Part shown: piece after piece, positions 24,166 through 33,079 of the stretch
How positions within the stretch are numbered: position 1 is the first letter of the stretch
Layout: every line of letters starts with the position of its first letter
Assembly: GCA_910587045.1 (NCBI GenBank)
Contig: CAJULG010000001.1
Coordinates: 188,116-252,115, forward strand
DNA: 64,000 bases
DNA from: an uncultured Lachnospiraceae bacterium
Lineage (GTDB): Bacteria; Bacillota; Clostridia; Lachnospirales; Lachnospiraceae
Direction of reading: 5' to 3'
Translations under genes and position numbers: made by a program
The notes under the pieces: generated by a model
Told to the model about the DNA's origin: nothing
Databases searched by the model: none
What the model saw: the letters and a program-made list of their open reading frames with translations, nothing else

Positions 24166-25106
24166 GCTTCCTCCTCCTTTCCTGTCAGCTTAATAAATAC
24201 ATCCTCCAGAGACATCTGTTCCATATGAATGCTGTAAACGATCATCTGATTCTGAGCAAACAGTAAGAATAATTCATCCCGGATATCCGTATCCATCGCA
24301 GAGACTACCTGAAACTCATAAACGCCCTGTTCAACATCCCGGATATAGGAGTAGCGTTTTAACAGCTCTGTTTCCCGTAACAGTCTCTGAATCTCCCGCT
24401 TATCCCCTTTAATTACCATACGGAGCTGCTTCTGGTTGGAATGTTCTGCTTCCAGCTGCCTGGTCGCATTCTCTGCTGCTACTCTTCCCTGATCCAATAT
24501 GATGATATGGTCGCAGAGGGTTTCTATTTCAGAGAGGATATGGGAACTTAAGATTATGGTCCGCTCACCGGCAAGGGAACGAATCAGTTCACGGATCTCA
24601 ACGATCTGGTTTGGATCCAGTCCCACCATCGGCTCATCCAGGATCATCAGCGCAGGATTTCCTGCCAGTGCCTGTGCAAGGCCCACCCTTTGCTTATACC
24701 CTTTCGATAAATGTCGGATCAGCGTATGCTCCCGATCTAAAATATTAGTCTGTTCCATGAGGCGGGTGGCTTCTTCTGCTATCCCGCCCTTTCGCAGTCC
24801 CTTTAACTCTGCCACAAACTGCAGGTACTCACGGACCGTCATTTTCTCGTATAAAGGAGGCTGTTCCGGAAGATAACCCAGGCATCGTTTCGCCTCCTTC
24901 GGCTTATCCAGTATATTGATTCCCTGGATTTCCACCTCTCCAGAGGTTGCAGACAGATAACCGGTAATTATGTTCATTGTCGTAGTCTTTCCGGCCCCAT
25001 TCTGTCCCAGCAATCCCACGATCTGCCCCTCTTCAACATGAAAACTGATCCCCTTCAGAGCCTCGCGGCTGCCATAATGCTTGACCAAATCTTTCACCAG
25101 CAGCAT
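24162..25106 (-). CDS. ABC transporter ATP-binding protein (GldA-like)
   Basis: The 314-residue ATPase has Walker A GQNGAGKTT, Q-loop YLPEQPPLYEKMTVREYL, signature LSKGYKQRVGLAQAL, Walker B ALMILDEPMVGLDP and H-loop SSHIL. A C-terminal extension of about 90 residues is usual for exporters of this group. The start at 25106 has AAGGAGGAAAGA. It is the first gene of a three-gene operon with a good promoter at 25137-25165. Confidence 0.93.
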   Translation of the reverse strand: MLLVKDLVKHYGSREALKGISFHVEEGQIVGLLGQNGAGKTTTMNIITGYLSATSGEVEIQGINILDKPKEAKRCLGYLPEQPPLYEKMTVREYLQFVAELKGLRKGGIAEEATRLMEQTNILDREHTLIRHLSKGYKQRVGLAQALAGNPALMILDEPMVGLDPNQIVEIRELIRSLAGERTIILSSHILSEIETLCDHIIILDQGRVAAENATRQLEAEHSNQKQLRMVIKGDKREIQRLLRETELLKRYSYIRDVEQGVYEFQVVSAMDTDIRDELFLLFAQNQMIVYSIHMEQMSLEDVFIKLTGKEEEA

Positions 25107-25136
25107 TCTTTCCTTCCTCCTTCTATCTTAATACCT

Positions 25137-25165
25137 TCTATAGCATATCCTAAATTTGCGTTCAA
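25137..25165 (-). promoter_or_regulatory. Promoter of the Gld-type ABC operon
   Basis: On the minus strand TTGAAC (25165-25160), 17 bases, TATAGA (25142-25137) preceded by TGC (extended -10). The leader would be about 25 bases. Confidence 0.6.
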
Positions 25166-25175
25166 ATTGTGTATT

Positions 25176-26447
25176 CTATAAAGAATTAATTACATGCTCC
25201 ATTTCACCATGCTCATCAATGCTTCCGGCCAGAACCACACTCATCAGATCAGGTTTACAATAAGTCTCCAGATAATCCATTACATCCTCCCGCGTTACCT
25301 GACTCAGCTCGTTCAGGATTTCTTCAATCGTTACGATCCTTCCCATATAAATCAGATTTCTTGCATTATTATTCATACGATTATGCGTATTTTCCATGGA
25401 AAGCAGTAATTCTGAACGGATCTGGGACAGAGTCTGCGCGAATTCTTCCCCGGTCGGCCCCTCCCGCTTCATCTCCGCCAGAGCTGTCAGAATCCCCTGG
25501 CATACAGGTTCTAAATTCTCTTCACTCATCCCGCAGTAAATCTGGAGTGTTCCGGTCTGATGATAGGAGCTCCCATAAGAATACAGACTATAACACAGAC
25601 CTTTCTCCTCCCGTATTCGCTGGAACAGCCGGGAGCTTCCGCTGCCGCCGATAATATTATTGGCAATGGAAAGGGTATAGCTGTTCCGGTCCGTATGGGA
25701 TATACCCGGAAAGCCCATACAGATATGAACCTGTTCTACTTCCTTTTGCAGACAGACCCGTCTTGGCCGATAGACCGGCGGCTGTATCGTTCTTCGTTCT
25801 GCTCCGCCCGGAATGGAGCCAAAGCATCGCTCCAGAAGCTCACATACGGCTTCCGGTTCTATATTACCTGCCACAGAGATCACCATTCGTTCTGCAGTAT
25901 AATACTCCTGCCAGAAGGTAACCAGCTCACTTCTGGTAATTCGTCTTACATTTTCCTCCGTTCCGGATATGATATATCCCAGAGGATGCTCTTCCCACAC
26001 GATCCGCTGAAGCTGTTCCTGCACCAGATCCTCCGGTGAATCCTCATACATATCAATCTCATCCAGAATGACTCCCTTTTCCTTTTCCAGATCCCCCTCA
26101 TCAAACAGTGAATTTTTAAACATGTCGCCGATGATCTCTGCCATGGCCGGCAGATGTTCATCCAGCACCCTGGCATAATAACAGGTCAGTTCTTTCGCTG
26201 TATAGGCATTCATATCATCTCCCAGCAGAGCGGTTTCCATGGCAATCTCTCTGGCGGTACGATGGCTCGTCCCTTTGAACATCATATGCTCCAGCATATG
26301 AGAAATTCCATTGTTTTCAGGATTCTCATATGCAGATCCTGCTTCAACATAAATGCCCAATGCAGCAGAACGCACATTGGGCACGGGTTCGATCACTGTT
26401 CTTATCCCGTTGGATAATATTCTGGTTTCAATCCTGTTCTTCATCAT
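25176..26447 (-). CDS. M16-family zinc peptidase (processing-peptidase-like)
   Basis: The 423-residue protein has the inverted zinc motif HMLEH (HxxEH) in a typical setting GISHMLEHMMFKGTS near residue 50. The downstream Glu region is KEKGVILDEIDMYEDSP. A second, non-catalytic half contains GGSGSSRLFQRIREEKGL, the R/Y-type substrate-binding segment. Length and motifs match bacterial YmxG/PqqL-like single-chain M16B peptidases. In Bacillus a homologue is near the dipicolinate and polynucleotide phosphorylase genes; here it follows xerD by 37 bases. Its substrate is not known. The ATG at 26447 is followed by a second ATG. Confidence 0.92.
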   Translation of the reverse strand: MMKNRIETRILSNGIRTVIEPVPNVRSAALGIYVEAGSAYENPENNGISHMLEHMMFKGTSHRTAREIAMETALLGDDMNAYTAKELTCYYARVLDEHLPAMAEIIGDMFKNSLFDEGDLEKEKGVILDEIDMYEDSPEDLVQEQLQRIVWEEHPLGYIISGTEENVRRITRSELVTFWQEYYTAERMVISVAGNIEPEAVCELLERCFGSIPGGAERRTIQPPVYRPRRVCLQKEVEQVHICMGFPGISHTDRNSYTLSIANNIIGGSGSSRLFQRIREEKGLCYSLYSYGSSYHQTGTLQIYCGMSEENLEPVCQGILTALAEMKREGPTGEEFAQTLSQIRSELLLSMENTHNRMNNNARNLIYMGRIVTIEEILNELSQVTREDVMDYLETYCKPDLMSVVLAGSIDEHGEMEHVINSL

Positions 26448-26484
26448 GATCTATTCCTTCATTCCATATTATTCCTGTCTATTC

Positions 26485-27369
26485 TCAAATTTTTGCCCTG
26501 GGATGTGCATGATCATACACTTCCTTCAGGCGAACTGCATTATTCTTCCTGTAAATCTGGGTCGTAGAAATATCAGCATGTCCAAGCATTTCCTGAACTG
26601 CTTTCAGATCCGCCCCGTTATTGACCAGATGTGTTGCAAAAGAATGCCGGATCATATGCGGTGTTATATCCTTATTGATCCCCGCCTTGGCAGCGTAATG
26701 CTTAATGATCTTCCAAAAACCCTGACGGGTCATGGCTGTTCCCTGACAATTCGAGAATAAATAATCCGTATCTCCGCACATGGAATCTCTTGCCTGATCC
26801 ATATAAAATACCAATGCATCTCTGGCAACTGACTCAAACGGAATTACACGCTCCTTATCATCATCATGACAGCAGATATAACCCATTGGCAGATTAATAT
26901 CCCGAACCTTAAGAGTGATCAGCTCTGAAACCCGGATACCGGTAGCGTATAACAACTCCAGCATTGCTTTATCCCGCAATTCCTTGGGACTGTCACCGGA
27001 GGGCTGCTCCAGCAGGAGATTCACTTCCTCCACGGTCAATGTCTCCGGCACCCGCTTTTCAACCTTTGGCGGTTTTAATTGTTCGGAAGGATCCTGGCTG
27101 ATCCGCCCCTGTCGCAGCAGATACATAAAAAAGGCACGAATCGATGCGATACTCCTGGAAATGGTGGCGGAAGACAAGTCCCGTCGCTCCAGATATAAGA
27201 TATAGGTCGTCAGATTGGTCGATGTCACCTCGTCAAAAGAACACTTGCCCTGCTGTTCCATAAAACTCTCCAATTTAGTCAGATCCCGGATATATGCAGC
27301 TATCGTATTCCTGCTGGAATGCTTTACTGTACTTAAATAATCCTCAAATTGTTCTATTGCTTCCCTCAT
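26485..27369 (-). CDS. xerD: Tyrosine recombinase XerD
   Basis: XerD with XerC resolves chromosome dimers at dif. The 294-residue protein has an N-terminal SAM-like core-binding domain and the catalytic domain. It carries Arg in ATGIRVSEL, HMIRHSFATHL (HxxR), LGHADISTTQIY (His and the nucleophilic Tyr), and an intact C-terminal tail. The ATG at 27369 follows AAAGGGGATTGTTGG; upstream in-frame codons overlap the promoter. Placement next to a spoIIM-like gene and a Nudix gene is a known Firmicute arrangement and argues for XerD over a mobile integrase. No phage genes or att sites are seen. Confidence 0.92.
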   Translation of the reverse strand: MREAIEQFEDYLSTVKHSSRNTIAAYIRDLTKLESFMEQQGKCSFDEVTSTNLTTYILYLERRDLSSATISRSIASIRAFFMYLLRQGRISQDPSEQLKPPKVEKRVPETLTVEEVNLLLEQPSGDSPKELRDKAMLELLYATGIRVSELITLKVRDINLPMGYICCHDDDKERVIPFESVARDALVFYMDQARDSMCGDTDYLFSNCQGTAMTRQGFWKIIKHYAAKAGINKDITPHMIRHSFATHLVNNGADLKAVQEMLGHADISTTQIYRKNNAVRLKEVYDHAHPRAKI

Positions 27370-27406
27370 CCAACAATCCCCTTTAAAAAACGTGCCGATA
27401 TAGACC

Positions 27407-27435
27407 ATTATAATTAGAAATAACTAGAAAAGCAA
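27407..27435 (-). promoter_or_regulatory. Sigma-A promoter of xerD
   Basis: On the minus strand TTGCTT (27435-27430), 17 bases, TATAAT (27412-27407), about 35 bases before the xerD start. Confidence 0.65.
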
Positions 27436-27532
27436 ATATTTTTTGGATTTTCAGAAATATTTATATTCTCAGAAAACGGGCTGTACGTTAACTATTTCTA
27501 TTTCTGAAAAAAATCTTATAAATCAGAACTCG

Positions 27533-27868
27533 TCATACAAATGCAAAAATTAACATTCCAGAAACTGCAAGCAAAATTGGAAGAAGCAGTGTAATGTAAA
27601 ATCCCATCTGCCTGTAGGGAAGCAGTTGTTTCTTCATCCTGCAATAACGGGCATTATTATACCAGAAGCATAATCCTCCCACGATTATGACAGACATCAG
27701 GACATAGATCCCGACATCGATATAATCCTTTATTCTATCACTGGGAAACGTTTGTGAAAGAATAAACAGAACTGCAAGTATTATATATCCGACCCCTGCT
27801 CCAAACAATAAATTAATCAAAGTGCTGGCAATGGTTGAAAACCATATCCGTAGTATCTTTTCTGGCAT
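27533..27868 (-). CDS. Small three-helix membrane protein, unknown function
   Basis: The 111-residue protein has hydrophobic segments at about residues 16-38, 53-68 and 90-110. A short basic stretch lies between the last two (NNARYCRMKKQLLPYRQMG). No family is recognised. The start at 27868 follows AGGAGGAAATCGAA. It lies 34 bases after the spoIIM-like gene on the same strand and before the xerD promoter, so cotranscription with spoIIM is likely. Its function is unknown. Confidence 0.7.
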   Translation of the reverse strand: MPEKILRIWFSTIASTLINLLFGAGVGYIILAVLFILSQTFPSDRIKDYIDVGIYVLMSVIIVGGLCFWYNNARYCRMKKQLLPYRQMGFYITLLLPILLAVSGMLIFAFV

Positions 27869-27902
27869 TTCGATTTCCTCCTGCTCTGTAACAATCTATT
27901 TA

Positions 27903-28451
27903 TCAGTACCGGAGCACCCACTGAACCAGTTCGGGCGATACCCAGATTTCCAGTGCAACGCCCAGCATGGTAATACAGAGAGGGAGCAATACACACTTCG
28001 CTATCCCTCCTGCCGACATTCCCTGCCCCTGCCGCAACTGCTCCTTTCCCACCAGAAATATCCAGATTGCCAGAATATAGCAGATACACTGGGGAAGAAA
28101 GCAGGAAACTGCCAGAAGCAGACCATGGATTCCCATCCGCATAGTCTCCAGGGATAAGACCAGTCCCCAGACAAAACCGCCAAACAAAGTCAAAGCAAAT
28201 ACCAGCAAAATGGAATTACACAAAAAGCCAAGCAGCAGCATCCCAAGAAACTGTCCGCCTCTCTGTCGCAGCAGATAAAGGGAGAACTCTCCACGTCCCT
28301 GAAGCAGCCATCCTGTAACAGAATATTGATCGATCGCAAATACAGCTAATGCACTGGGATTCATATGCTCCATGCAATTTGCAAAGATCGTCCCCAGTAC
28401 AATACCAGCAAACCCGCTGATCAGTAACCATGAAATCTTAAATTCTTTCAT
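27903..28451 (-). CDS. spoIIM: Stage II sporulation protein M-like membrane protein
   Basis: SpoIIM is part of the SpoIID-M-P machine that dissolves septal peptidoglycan during engulfment. The 182-residue protein has about five helices. The family core is GGQFLGMLLLGFLCNSILLV...FGGFVWGLVLSLETMRMGIHGLL and then the LPQCICYILAI block (only parts quoted). Length is slightly below the ~200-residue norm. The ATG at 28451 is supported by GGGAGGATGGAAC. Proximity to xerD and a Nudix hydrolase gene matches the spoIIM neighbourhood in Bacillus and Clostridia. Confidence 0.82.
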   Translation of the reverse strand: MKEFKISWLLISGFAGIVLGTIFANCMEHMNPSALAVFAIDQYSVTGWLLQGRGEFSLYLLRQRGGQFLGMLLLGFLCNSILLVFALTLFGGFVWGLVLSLETMRMGIHGLLLAVSCFLPQCICYILAIWIFLVGKEQLRQGQGMSAGGIAKCVLLPLCITMLGVALEIWVSPELVQWVLRY

Positions 28452-28581
28452 GTTCCATCCTCCCGGCATATAGTATCTGATAGAAAAAGCCGGAGCCATG
28501 TCCGACTTATACTATATATGCTGGAGGCTGTCAAATTATTCAGTCCAACTCTTTCGCTATTCCATTTCTATTTCTGAATTC

Positions 28582-29130
28582 CTATTGTTGCTCTTTTTGT
28601 AACTGCTTTGCCTGATAATACAGCACTGCGGTAACGGTTTTGGCATCAATGATCTCCTTCCGCCGGATCATAGCAACTGCTTCTTCTAATTCAAAGCGAC
28701 AGACTTCAATAAATTCCTCCGGATCTAAATGTCGTTTGCAGGGTGTCAGATGCTCGGCCAGAAAAATATCCGTCTTCTCATTGCTAATCCCGATGATCCC
28801 GTAAATCTGTGCAATAAATTCCAGATGATCCGTCCGATAACCTGTCTCTTCCTCTAATTCTCTTCTGGCGCAGATTTCTCCCGTAGCATCCTCCTTCTCT
28901 CGCAGACCGGCAGGAATCTCATACACTTCTGCATCTACCGAATTCCGGTACTGTTTGATCAGGATCAGTCTGCCCTGCTCATCAATGGGAAGAACTGCTG
29001 CGCCGCCGGAATGCTTGATGAGATCATAAACCACCTGTCTGCCGTCCGGCAGTTCAAGATAATCATCATACAATTCTACCAATCTGCTCTTATATGCTAA
29101 TTTTTCTCCTAACTTCTTGCATCCTGCCAT
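28582..29130 (-). CDS. Nudix hydrolase, ADP-ribose pyrophosphatase type
   Basis: The 182-residue protein has a Nudix box in which the conserved pattern is visible from PAGLREKEDATGEICARREL to EEETGY. Upstream residues (GAAVLPIDEQGRLILIKQYR) and downstream residues (TPGISNE-like GIIGISNEKTDIFLAE) match the ADP-ribose/NudF group, which hydrolyses ADP-ribose to AMP and ribose 5-phosphate. I start at 29130, where GGAGG is 10 bases away. An ATG at 29139 overlaps the previous stop as ATGA but sits one base from that SD. The nudF-spoIIM-xerD order is conserved in Firmicutes. Confidence 0.9.
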   Translation of the reverse strand: MAGCKKLGEKLAYKSRLVELYDDYLELPDGRQVVYDLIKHSGGAAVLPIDEQGRLILIKQYRNSVDAEVYEIPAGLREKEDATGEICARRELEEETGYRTDHLEFIAQIYGIIGISNEKTDIFLAEHLTPCKRHLDPEEFIEVCRFELEEAVAMIRRKEIIDAKTVTAVLYYQAKQLQKEQQ

Positions 29131-29135
29131 CCCGA

Positions 29136-30419
29136 TCATTCCTCCAGAAGCTTCTCAATACTTGCAAGCTTCACACAAAGCACAAATATCTTTGTCGCCT
29201 CCAGCATTTCTTCCGGTGTCGGAAAGGAAGGTGCAATTCGAATGTTGGAATCCTTCGGATCCTTCCCATATGGATAGGTTGCACCGGCACCGGTTAATAC
29301 AACCCCCAGATCCTTACATTTTCCGACAATCGCCTTGGCACAACCCGGCATTGCATCAAACGAAATAAAATATCCACCTCTCGGTCTGACCCATGTACCG
29401 ATTTCAAGACCGGTCAGTTCCTTTTCCAATGTATCTAACACAGCCTCAAACTTCGGACGCAGCAATTCTCCGTGCTTTCTCATATGCTCTTTTAATCCGT
29501 CAATATTCTTAAAGAAACGTACATGTCGTAACTGGTTGATCTTATCATGACCAATCGTCTGAACAGCCATCTGATCCATAATATATTTCATATTAGCTGG
29601 TGAAGTGGCAATTGCTGAAATACCGGAACCCGGAAAGCTGATCTTCGAGGTAGATGCAAATATATATACCATATCCGGATGACCTGCCTTTTCACATTCC
29701 TCCAGAATATTTAAGATATTATCCTGCTGATCCTCGTATAAATGATGAATGCAATATGCATCATCCCAGTAAATCCGGAAATCCTCTGCCGCCGGCTTTA
29801 GATTAGCAAAACGTCTTACAACCTCATCGGAATAAGAAATACCTGTCGGATTCGAATACTTTGGTACGCACCAGATTCCTTTTACTGCAGGATCCTGATT
29901 CACATACGCTTCCACCAGATCCATATCCGGACCATCCTCATATAACGGAATATTGATCATTTCTATTCCAAATACCTCTGTGATTTTAAAATGCCGGTCA
30001 TATCCGGGAACCGGACATAAGAATTTTACCTGATCCAGCTTACACCAGGGAGTGGATCCATTTACACCAAAAGCTACGGAACGTGCTACTGTATCATACA
30101 TGATATTCAGACTGGAATTTCCACACACGATCACATTATCCTTCTTTACCTCCATCATATCAGCCATAAATCTTCTGCATTCACCAATCCCATCCAGGTC
30201 ACCATAGTTTCGGGTATCATTGCCGAGTATCGTCTTCATATCTGAGGTACTGTTCACTGCATCCAGCATTGGCATGGACAATGCCAACTGTGATGCGCCC
30301 GGCTTTCCTCTTGCCATATTTAAAGACAGCCCCTTTGCTTCTGCCGTCCTGTACTCTTCCTCTAATGCTGCCTTTAATGACAGCAGTTCATCCCTGCTCA
30401 TATCCTTATATGCTTTCAT
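29136..30419 (-). CDS. Aspartate aminotransferase-like PLP enzyme (class I, subgroup Ic)
   Basis: The 427-residue protein is a fold-type I aminotransferase of the PF12897 ("aspartate amino-transferase") type. Features seen are the N-terminal LNMARGKPG, NYGDLDGIGECR, CGNSSLNIMYD, the PLP site YWDDAYCIHHLY and FASTSKISFPGSG with the Schiff-base Lys, and WVRPRGGYFISFD with the carboxylate-binding Arg. Members of this group convert aspartate plus 2-oxoglutarate to oxaloacetate plus glutamate. Precise specificity here is inferred. A strong promoter lies 54 bases upstream of the start. The stop overlaps the possible Nudix start. Confidence 0.88.
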   Translation of the reverse strand: MKAYKDMSRDELLSLKAALEEEYRTAEAKGLSLNMARGKPGASQLALSMPMLDAVNSTSDMKTILGNDTRNYGDLDGIGECRRFMADMMEVKKDNVIVCGNSSLNIMYDTVARSVAFGVNGSTPWCKLDQVKFLCPVPGYDRHFKITEVFGIEMINIPLYEDGPDMDLVEAYVNQDPAVKGIWCVPKYSNPTGISYSDEVVRRFANLKPAAEDFRIYWDDAYCIHHLYEDQQDNILNILEECEKAGHPDMVYIFASTSKISFPGSGISAIATSPANMKYIMDQMAVQTIGHDKINQLRHVRFFKNIDGLKEHMRKHGELLRPKFEAVLDTLEKELTGLEIGTWVRPRGGYFISFDAMPGCAKAIVGKCKDLGVVLTGAGATYPYGKDPKDSNIRIAPSFPTPEEMLEATKIFVLCVKLASIEKLLEE

Positions 30420-30472
30420 ACTGTAATCTCTCCTTCTTGTGTCCTGAACATATTTTATCTTTAATATGGATT

Positions 30473-30501
30473 ATAATACCTTATTTCCTCCACAATTTCA
30501 A
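30473..30501 (-). promoter_or_regulatory. Sigma-A promoter of the aminotransferase-Nudix unit
   Basis: On the minus strand TTGAAA (30501-30496), 17 bases, TATTAT (30478-30473). Confidence 0.7.
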
Positions 30502-30599
30502 GCCAATAGACCTCTGAGTTTCTACCCCTTAAAAATTCCATCGGCAGTTTGCGTGCGTCGGCAAGAGAAATACAGGCATTTTTTCTTGCCCTGCGCCTT

Positions 30600-30649
30600 C
30601 AAATAAAAAGAAACCGCCATGATATCACCTCAATCTGATATCATGGCGG
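30600..30649 (-). terminator. Intrinsic terminator after rny
   Basis: A perfect 14-bp stem (CCGCCATGATATCA with its complement; 30649-30636 with 30627-30614) is followed on the minus strand by TTTCTTTTTATTT. Confidence 0.85.
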
Positions 30650-30688
30650 ATTATTCTCATTTCAGTTTCATGCTTCAATGATTCAATG

Positions 30689-32239
30689 CTATTTTGCAAC
30701 ATCAGTCGCACGGGATTCACGGATTAAGCTAATCTTAATCTGTCCTGGATATTCTAATTCGCTCTCAATCTGCTTTGCAATATCGCGAGCCAGAACAACC
30801 ATATCCGCGTCACCAACCTGCTCTGGAACTACCATTACACGAATCTCTCTACCTGCCTGAATAGCAAAAGACTTATCAACACCATTAAATCCATTTGCAA
30901 TGGACTCTAACTGGGTCAATCTTGTTGTATATGTTTCTAACGTCTCTCTCCTTGCACCTGGTCTTGCTGCAGAAATCGTATCCGCCGCCTGTACAATACA
31001 GGCAATCAGGGATTCCGGTTCCACATCGCCATGATGCGCCTCGACAGCGTTGATAACAAGTGGGGATTCCTTATACTTCCGGCATAAATCCACACCAATG
31101 GAAATATGAGAACCTTCCATTTCATGATCGACAGATTTACCAATATCATGGAGAAGACCTGCCCGTTTTGCCATACGGACATCCACACCGATTTCACCGG
31201 CGAGCAGTCCACATAGCTGAGCAACTTCAATGGAATGCTTTAAGGCATTCTGTCCGTAACTGGTACGGAACTTCATCTTACCAAGTAAACGAACCAGTTC
31301 CGGGTGAATCCCGTGTACTCCCACCTCCAGGGTAGCAGCCTCACCTTCTTCACGCATCATGGTTTCAACTTCCTTTTGAGCCTTTTCAACCATTTCTTCA
31401 ATTCTAGCTGGATGAATTCGTCCATCTACAATTAATTTCTCAAGTGCAATTCTTGCAACTTCACGTCTGATTGGGTCAAAGCTGGATAAAATTACTGCTT
31501 CCGGTGTATCATCAATAATCAGATCAACACCAGTCATAGTTTCCAGAGTACGGATATTCCGTCCCTCCCGACCAATGATACGCCCCTTCATTTCATCGTT
31601 CGGTAACTGAACCAATGAAATTGTAGTTTCGGCAACGTGGTCAGCAGCACATTTCTGAATGGCATTCACTACATATTCCTTTGCCTTCTTACCAGCCTCT
31701 TCCTTCGCTCTGATCTCCATTTCTTTGATCATTACTGCGGTTTCATGTTTTACTTCATCTTCAACAGTCTTTAATAAGTAATCTTTTGCTTGTTCAGAGG
31801 TTAATCCAGAGATTCTCTCTAGTTCCTGCAGCCGTTTTGCCTGGAGTTCTTCCACTTTGGCTCTTTGCTTCTCTAACGAAGCTTCCTTTGCCGCCAGGGA
31901 TGATTCCTTCTTTTCAATCTGCTCTACCTTCCGGTCCAGATTTTCTTCCTTCGAAAGAACACGCTTCTCCATCCGCTGTACTTCGTTCCGACGCTCTTTC
32001 ATTTCCTTATCGAAATCATTCTTGATCCGAAGATTCTCTTCCTTTGCATCAAGCAGAGCCTCACGTTTCTTTGCTTCAGCGGTCTTAAGTGCTTCATCAA
32101 TAATTTCCCGGGCTTTATCTTCAGCCTTGCCAGTCTTACTCTCTGCAACATTTTTGCGGTAAGCAATCGCAGCAAACCAGGTAATGACTGCAACGGCAAC
32201 TACTATAAGAGCACAAATAATTATTTGAATCGGGTCCAC
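30689..32239 (-). CDS. rny: Ribonuclease Y
   Basis: RNase Y is the membrane-bound endoribonuclease that starts mRNA decay in many Firmicutes. The 516-residue protein has an N-terminal transmembrane helix (residues 5-26) and a long charged coiled coil to about residue 200. A KH domain follows (PNDEMKGRIIGREGRNIRTLE), then an HD domain with GLLHDIGK and EAHHGDVEP. The initiation codon is GTG at 32239 with AAGGAGG 7 bases away. That SD can fold into a small hairpin with the bases just before GTG. A near-consensus promoter and a strong terminator frame it as a single-gene unit. Confidence 0.97.
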   Translation of the reverse strand: MDPIQIIICALIVVAVAVITWFAAIAYRKNVAESKTGKAEDKAREIIDEALKTAEAKKREALLDAKEENLRIKNDFDKEMKERRNEVQRMEKRVLSKEENLDRKVEQIEKKESSLAAKEASLEKQRAKVEELQAKRLQELERISGLTSEQAKDYLLKTVEDEVKHETAVMIKEMEIRAKEEAGKKAKEYVVNAIQKCAADHVAETTISLVQLPNDEMKGRIIGREGRNIRTLETMTGVDLIIDDTPEAVILSSFDPIRREVARIALEKLIVDGRIHPARIEEMVEKAQKEVETMMREEGEAATLEVGVHGIHPELVRLLGKMKFRTSYGQNALKHSIEVAQLCGLLAGEIGVDVRMAKRAGLLHDIGKSVDHEMEGSHISIGVDLCRKYKESPLVINAVEAHHGDVEPESLIACIVQAADTISAARPGARRETLETYTTRLTQLESIANGFNGVDKSFAIQAGREIRVMVVPEQVGDADMVVLARDIAKQIESELEYPGQIKISLIRESRATDVAK

Positions 32240-32252
32240 AGGAGCACCTCCT
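32240..32252 (-). promoter_or_regulatory. Small hairpin over the rny ribosome-binding site
   Basis: AGGAG-GTG-CTCCT immediately precedes the GTG start of rny. The five-base arms are perfectly complementary and one is the SD itself. The three-base loop is tight, so stability is modest. Confidence 0.4.
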
Positions 32253-32286
32253 TATTTAGTTTTCATTGTACGAATACAACATAACA

Positions 32287-32315
32287 ATTCTATACTTATT
32301 TGTGCATTATGTCAA
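32287..32315 (-). promoter_or_regulatory. Sigma-A promoter of rny
   Basis: On the minus strand TTGACA (32315-32310), exactly 17 bases, TAGAAT (32292-32287). This is the best-matching promoter in the window. Confidence 0.78.
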
Positions 32316-32381
32316 GTACCTTTCCAAAATTCCGTTCCGCTTTTGTATAAATAACCTATCTCATTTATGCAAAATGTATGG

Positions 32382-32858
32382 TTATACTATATCGACTTCA
32401 GAATTACTTCTATCATATGCCTGCAATGCAGCACGAATCATGGAAGCGGAAAAGCCCTTTTGCAGAAAATGCATAATTGCTTTCTGATATTCCTTTCCAT
32501 TTGACAGTGACTTATTTCGAAGGTATTTCCTCACTGCATTCTCCAGTAATGCTGACTCGTCATACTGATACTGCTTCAAATACGGATCAATGTCATCCGG
32601 CCTGAGTCCCTTTGTATATAATTTATTTAAAATCTGTCTCCGGTTTAATGAATGACAATGACAGGCGATATACTGCTCCACAAAACGTATATCATCAATA
32701 TAATGATATTTCTTTAAAAACAGAAGAACTGCTTCAATCGTTTCTGCACTGTATTCTCTCTGCATCAGCTTTTGGCGCAGCTGGTACTCCGTCTGATCCC
32801 GACAGGTCAGACTGCGCAATGCATATTCCTTAGCTCTTGTCAGTTCCTTACTCTCCAA
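32382..32858 (-). CDS. recX: Regulatory protein RecX
   Basis: RecX binds RecA filaments and limits their growth. The 158-residue protein has the three-helix repeats of the family: EYALRSLTCRDQTEYQLRQK, then LLFLKKYHYIDDIRFVEQYI with the typical Y(I/L)DD, and HFLQKGFSASMIRAAL near the end. It starts with TTG at 32858, preceded by GGGAG at 7 bases. It lies directly downstream of recA, as in many bacteria. The two genes are separated by a tandem array of repeat sequence (32884-33079), which may change how recX is expressed relative to recA. Confidence 0.9.
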   Translation of the reverse strand: MESKELTRAKEYALRSLTCRDQTEYQLRQKLMQREYSAETIEAVLLFLKKYHYIDDIRFVEQYIACHCHSLNRRQILNKLYTKGLRPDDIDPYLKQYQYDESALLENAVRKYLRNKSLSNGKEYQKAIMHFLQKGFSASMIRAALQAYDRSNSEVDIV

Positions 32859-32883
32859 CTTCTGTCTCCCTGCTCTATTATGA

Positions 32884-33079
32884 TTACGGACTGCCTCTTT
32901 TGATGACTGCTATTGGCCTTCAGGACTCTTTACGGGCTTCCGTTACTTTTTACTGCTGTCCGACCTCAGGACTCCTCCCGCTGCGCGGGCCCCTCCTCAA
33001 GGCATTACGGACTGCCTCTTTTGATGTCTGCTACTGGCCTTCAGGACTCCTCCCGCTGCGCGGGCCCCTCCTCAAGGCA
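32884..33079. repeat. Tandem 75-base repeat units between recX and recA
   Basis: One complete unit (33005-33079) runs from TTACGGACTGCC to CTCAAGGCA and carries the CCCGC-TGC-GCGGG hairpin core. Before it, 32884-32928 repeats the first part of the unit with one or two changes, and 32943-33004 repeats the second part. The stretch thus looks like two units with a diverged junction. The 25-base hairpin cores are at 32973-32997 and 33048-33072 and are identical. The last recA codons lie inside the complete unit. A related core occurs at 26-50. Confidence 0.8.

Noticed and set aside
26485..27369. Integrase of a mobile element
   Set aside because: Sequence and the neighbourhood with spoIIM and a Nudix gene fit housekeeping XerD. 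There are no phage genes, att repeats or cargo nearby.
32884..33079. Possible CRISPR or tRNA-like array near recA
   Set aside because: There are only about two units of 75 bases, no unique spacers, no cloverleaf and no cas genes.
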